This document shows positions 6,077 through 8,111 of a stretch of 8,111 nt of DNA, one piece after another (position 1 is the first letter of the stretch; each line of letters opens with the position of its first letter). Location: assembly GCA_900769995.1 (NCBI GenBank), contig CAAGIT010000170.1:1-8111 (forward strand), in the 5' to 3' direction. The notes below the pieces were generated by a model. The model worked only from the letters and a program-made list of their open reading frames with translations, had not been told where the DNA came from and did no database searches. The stretch comes from an uncultured Oscillospiraceae bacterium. GTDB lineage: Bacteria > Bacillota > Clostridia > Oscillospirales > Oscillospiraceae. Both the position numbers and the translations under genes were made by a program.

Positions 6077-7417
6077 ATGTGGACAAAAAAATTACACTTA
6101 TTAACTTTACTCGTATTTTTAATGACAATTTGCATTGCAATTACTGGCTGCACAAATGAAGTGGAAAACGAATCGCTCAATTACAAAATGTCAGATAGCA
6201 ATATCATTGTAACCTATTCAGGTATGTTGACGGACGGTGTGCCAAGCGGTGATTGCTTTGCTGTAATAGAAACAAATGGGCAGCGATGGGAATATATTGG
6301 AGCAATCGGCAACGGTACTTTTTCAGGTGAAGCAACAGTAAAGGAAATGCCATTTGCATATACCATTGTAGATAGAATATATCAAGGATGCTATTCCGGT
6401 TCAGTTGTTGATGGAATTCCGGACGGACAAGGAAAGTTCATGCATAATGAAGGGGATATGTGCATCACTTGTGAGGGTTCATGGGAAAACGGGGTTTTCT
6501 TGGAGAATGCGACCGTATCTGGAATTCCCTTTAGCTTTGACTATGAGAATAGGAGTTATTTAGGACAATACTCAGGAGTATTGCGGGATGGAAAACCGAA
6601 TGGAAGAGGAAGCTTTTCTTTTTATAAAGATGAGGATTACATAGAGTATGATGGTATGTGGATGGAGGGACGCATGTCTGGAGAAGGAGAACTAAACAGT
6701 ACGGTTTATGTAGTCCATTTTTCTGACGTTGACCGTCAAGGAATATATACAGGTCGTGTAAAAGATGGACTTGCCTACGGTCAAGGTTCTTTTATGGCAA
6801 CTAACTCTGCAGGGGTATCTTATCAGTACGATGGGGAATGGAAGGATGGCTTGTTTAACGGTCAAGGAAATATCCACTATGATGACGATGGCGGCGATTA
6901 TATAGGAAACTTCGAGGACGGAGAATTCAAACCGTCATTTACCGATGTTTTTGTTTCATTAGGAACATCAAACCCAAAGTTTAGATTGACAGACAAACAA
7001 ATAGAAATGTTGGCTTTCTTTAATGACAACGATAAAGGAGATGATTGGGATCATGAAGAACTCGCAGCATTTTTAGATGAGTATACCTATAGTTCTGTTT
7101 CTATCGTACAATATAAGAAAAAGCCGTCAGATTATGACGAAAAATTGTTTTTTTTAAGCAATGCAACTGTTGAACAGATAAATGAATATGATAATTTCAT
7201 GGAGTATGGAAAAACAGGCTTCCGAATGATTGTAACAAGTCCGGCTGGAGATGAAGTAGCGTATCTGTATGGTATTGGTGAAACTCCAGATATATTCGAG
7301 GGTTCAAAACTCCATATTTGGGGCTATCCGTTGGCTTATTCAAGCTATAAGAACGTAAACGACCAAGATATATACTGCATTGTGCTATATACTTTTGCAA
7401 TAGCATACGCGAACTGA
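6077..7417 (+). CDS. MORN-repeat lipoprotein
   Basis: This is a probable cell-surface lipoprotein of 446 aa. The N-terminus has two lysines, a hydrophobic stretch (about 6-22) and a lipobox ITGC with the lipidated cysteine at 25. From about residue 47 to 285 run some nine MORN-type repeats of the form YxGxxxxGxxxGxG; examples are YDGMWMEGRMSGEG (191-204), YTGRVKDGLAYGQG (224-237) and YDGEWKDGLFNGQG (251-264). Two or three are degenerate. The C-terminal part (about 340-446) is predicted beta-rich and might be an OB-like fold, as an inference from pattern only. MORN repeats form beta-hairpin rods that bind lipid or protein partners; the partner here is unknown. The gene is clearly AT-richer than smc or ftsY, lies beyond the relic element and has a weak ribosome-binding site, so horizontal gain is likely. 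No link to the neighbouring cas genes is evident. Confidence 0.85.
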   Translation: MWTKKLHLLTLLVFLMTICIAITGCTNEVENESLNYKMSDSNIIVTYSGMLTDGVPSGDCFAVIETNGQRWEYIGAIGNGTFSGEATVKEMPFAYTIVDRIYQGCYSGSVVDGIPDGQGKFMHNEGDMCITCEGSWENGVFLENATVSGIPFSFDYENRSYLGQYSGVLRDGKPNGRGSFSFYKDEDYIEYDGMWMEGRMSGEGELNSTVYVVHFSDVDRQGIYTGRVKDGLAYGQGSFMATNSAGVSYQYDGEWKDGLFNGQGNIHYDDDGGDYIGNFEDGEFKPSFTDVFVSLGTSNPKFRLTDKQIEMLAFFNDNDKGDDWDHEELAAFLDEYTYSSVSIVQYKKKPSDYDEKLFFLSNATVEQINEYDNFMEYGKTGFRMIVTSPAGDEVAYLYGIGETPDIFEGSKLHIWGYPLAYSSYKNVNDQDIYCIVLYTFAIAYAN

Positions 7418-7510
7418 GTTGTGATCGACAACGCCCTCAGCTACCCCTAAAAGCGGACAGGAACGTGAACTGTCAACCGCACCATAAAAGCACCCGGATT
7501 TGATGAATGT
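7418..7510. other. Junction between the lipoprotein gene and the cas7 remnant
   Basis: A small hairpin (GTTGT/ACAAC, 7418-7432) directly follows the lipoprotein stop but has no T-run, so it is not a convincing terminator. The frame of the cas7 fragment is open upstream only to a stop at 7466-7468, and what it encodes there does not resemble Cas7 clearly. The recombination point that removed the 5' part of cas7 must lie in or close to this stretch. Confidence 0.45.
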
Positions 7511-8038
7511 GTGGTCATGACAACCTATGTCACCGCTTCTTTGAATTGCGGTCAGGTGCGTGGTCCTGTTCAGTTGGGCTTTGCCAGAAGTATTGACCCG
7601 ATCATTCCGCAGGAGGTTACCATTACGCGGGTGACTTTTACGACAGAAAAAGAGGCGGAAACCAAGAACGGAAATACCCAAATGGGCAAAAAGTACATCG
7701 TCCCCTACGGACTGTATCGTGCGGAGGGCTATATCTCCGCCAATCTTGCCCGTAAGGCCACCGGCTTCTCCGAGTCTGATTTGGAGCTGCTGTGGGAGGC
7801 TATTTTGAATATGTTTGAGCATGACCGCTCTGCTGCCCGAGGCAATATGGCGGTTCGTGAGCTGATTGTGTTCAAGCACGATTCCGAATTGGGCAACGCT
7901 CCGGCCTATAAGCTGTTCGATTTGGTGAAGGCTGTCCGTAAAGAGGGTGTCACATCTCCCAGAGCCTATTCGGACTACACTGTTTCCGTAGATCAAGCCA
8001 ATCTTCCCGACGGGGTGACCTGTATGCGACTGGGGTGA
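7511..8038 (+). pseudogene. cas7c: Type I-C CRISPR-associated Cas7 (Csd2), N-terminally truncated
   Basis: The product matches the C-terminal part of Cas7/Csd2, the backbone subunit that coats crRNA in the type I-C Cascade complex. Diagnostic segments are QVRGPVQLGFARSIDPI (15-31), MGKKYIVPYGLYRA (58-71), MFEHDRSAARG (101-111), GNAPAYKLF (128-136) and the terminal SDYTVSVDQANLPDGVT. Full-length Csd2 is about 280-300 aa, and the VRGPVQ segment normally lies some 120 residues in. Here only about 15 residues precede it, and they align poorly (VVMTTYVTASLNC). The N-terminal RNA-binding region is therefore lost. The only start codons (GTG 7511, ATG 7517) have no Shine-Dalgarno. Upstream cas3, cas5 and cas8c are absent, replaced by the lipoprotein gene. 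The rest of the frame is intact to the stop, so the truncation may be recent. A functional short protein is unlikely but not excluded. Confidence 0.88.
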
Positions 8039-8041
8039 CCT
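8012..8041 (+). repeat. 10-bp direct repeat at the cas7/cas4 junction
   Basis: GGGGTGACCT occurs at 8012-8021 and again at 8032-8041, 20 bases apart. The second copy contains the cas7 stop and the proposed GTG start of cas4. It may be a chance similarity or a small local duplication. Confidence 0.5.
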
Positions 8042-8111
8042 ATGTTGAGGAGGCGTATCTCCAATTATCCGGTCTTCAGCATTTCAAATTCTGCCGCCGT
8101 CAATGGGCACT
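8035..8111 (+). CDS. cas4: CRISPR-associated Cas4, 5' end only
   Basis: The frame reads YVEEAYLQLSGLQHFKFCRRQWA, the characteristic N-terminus of Cas4. Cas4 is a RecB-like Fe-S nuclease that trims prespacers and selects the PAM during spacer acquisition; the cysteine in FCRRQ is the first of the four cluster ligands. The best start is GTG at 8035-8037, which overlaps the cas7 stop TGA as GTGA and would couple translation. The ATG at 8042 is in another frame. The cas7-cas4 order matches the type I-C operon, where cas1, cas2 and the CRISPR array should follow beyond the window. The gene runs off the end, so its integrity is unknown. Confidence 0.82.
   Translation, partial: MTYVEEAYLQLSGLQHFKFCRRQWA

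Noticed and set aside
7385..7996. Minus-strand open frame of 203 codons
   Set aside because: It is antisense to the cas7 fragment, whose plus-strand homology to Csd2 is unmistakable.
7418..8111. A CRISPR repeat-spacer array
   Set aside because: No regularly spaced direct repeats are present in the window. Any array would lie beyond the right edge, after cas2.
8042..8111. ATG at 8042 as the cas4 start
   Set aside because: It opens a different frame (MLRRRISN) without Cas4 similarity. The Cas4 frame begins at or before GTG 8035.

Overview
The window looks like a chromosomal segment of a gut-type Firmicute, probably class Clostridia (Oscillospirales/Ruminococcaceae-like). This is inferred from the smc-ftsY gene pair, the style of the encoded proteins, the moderately GC-rich core genes, and a SAM-I-clan riboswitch read by transcription termination. 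No species can be named from sequence alone.

Layout, left to right. (1) Bases 1-67 are the 3' part of a tRNA-Ser (anticodon CGA), cut by the window edge. (2) A bidirectional hairpin terminator (181-208) separates it from a minus-strand unit: a consensus promoter (831-836 / 808-813), a SAM-I-clan riboswitch with its own intrinsic terminator (about 677-801), and one small gene for an unrecognised 111-aa protein (303-638). (3) A divergent promoter near 881-909 starts the core unit smc (956-4531), ftsY (4551-5456) and a MazG-like pyrophosphohydrolase gene (5469-5798). These lie 19 and 12 bases apart and are probably one operon for chromosome organisation, SRP-dependent membrane targeting and nucleotide clean-up. 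(4) Bases 5799-6076 carry no intact gene; two imperfect 18-bp inverted repeats (5837-5854, 6033-6050) suggest the ends of a decayed insertion sequence or MITE. (5) A visibly AT-richer gene (6077-7417) encodes a lipoprotein with many MORN-type repeats, probably an accessory gene. (6) The right edge holds the 3' part of a type I-C cas7 (csd2) gene that has lost its N-terminal third or more, followed by the first codons of cas4 running off the window. This is what remains here of a type I-C CRISPR-Cas operon.

The most notable item is the riboswitch. Its hallmark motifs (GAGGGA, GCAACC, GGUGCUAA) are clear, its terminator/antiterminator logic can be read directly, and it controls an orphan gene with no visible link to methionine or SAM metabolism. 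The second is the accessory zone from 5800 to the right end, where a relic element, an AT-rich surface lipoprotein and a truncated CRISPR operon sit together.
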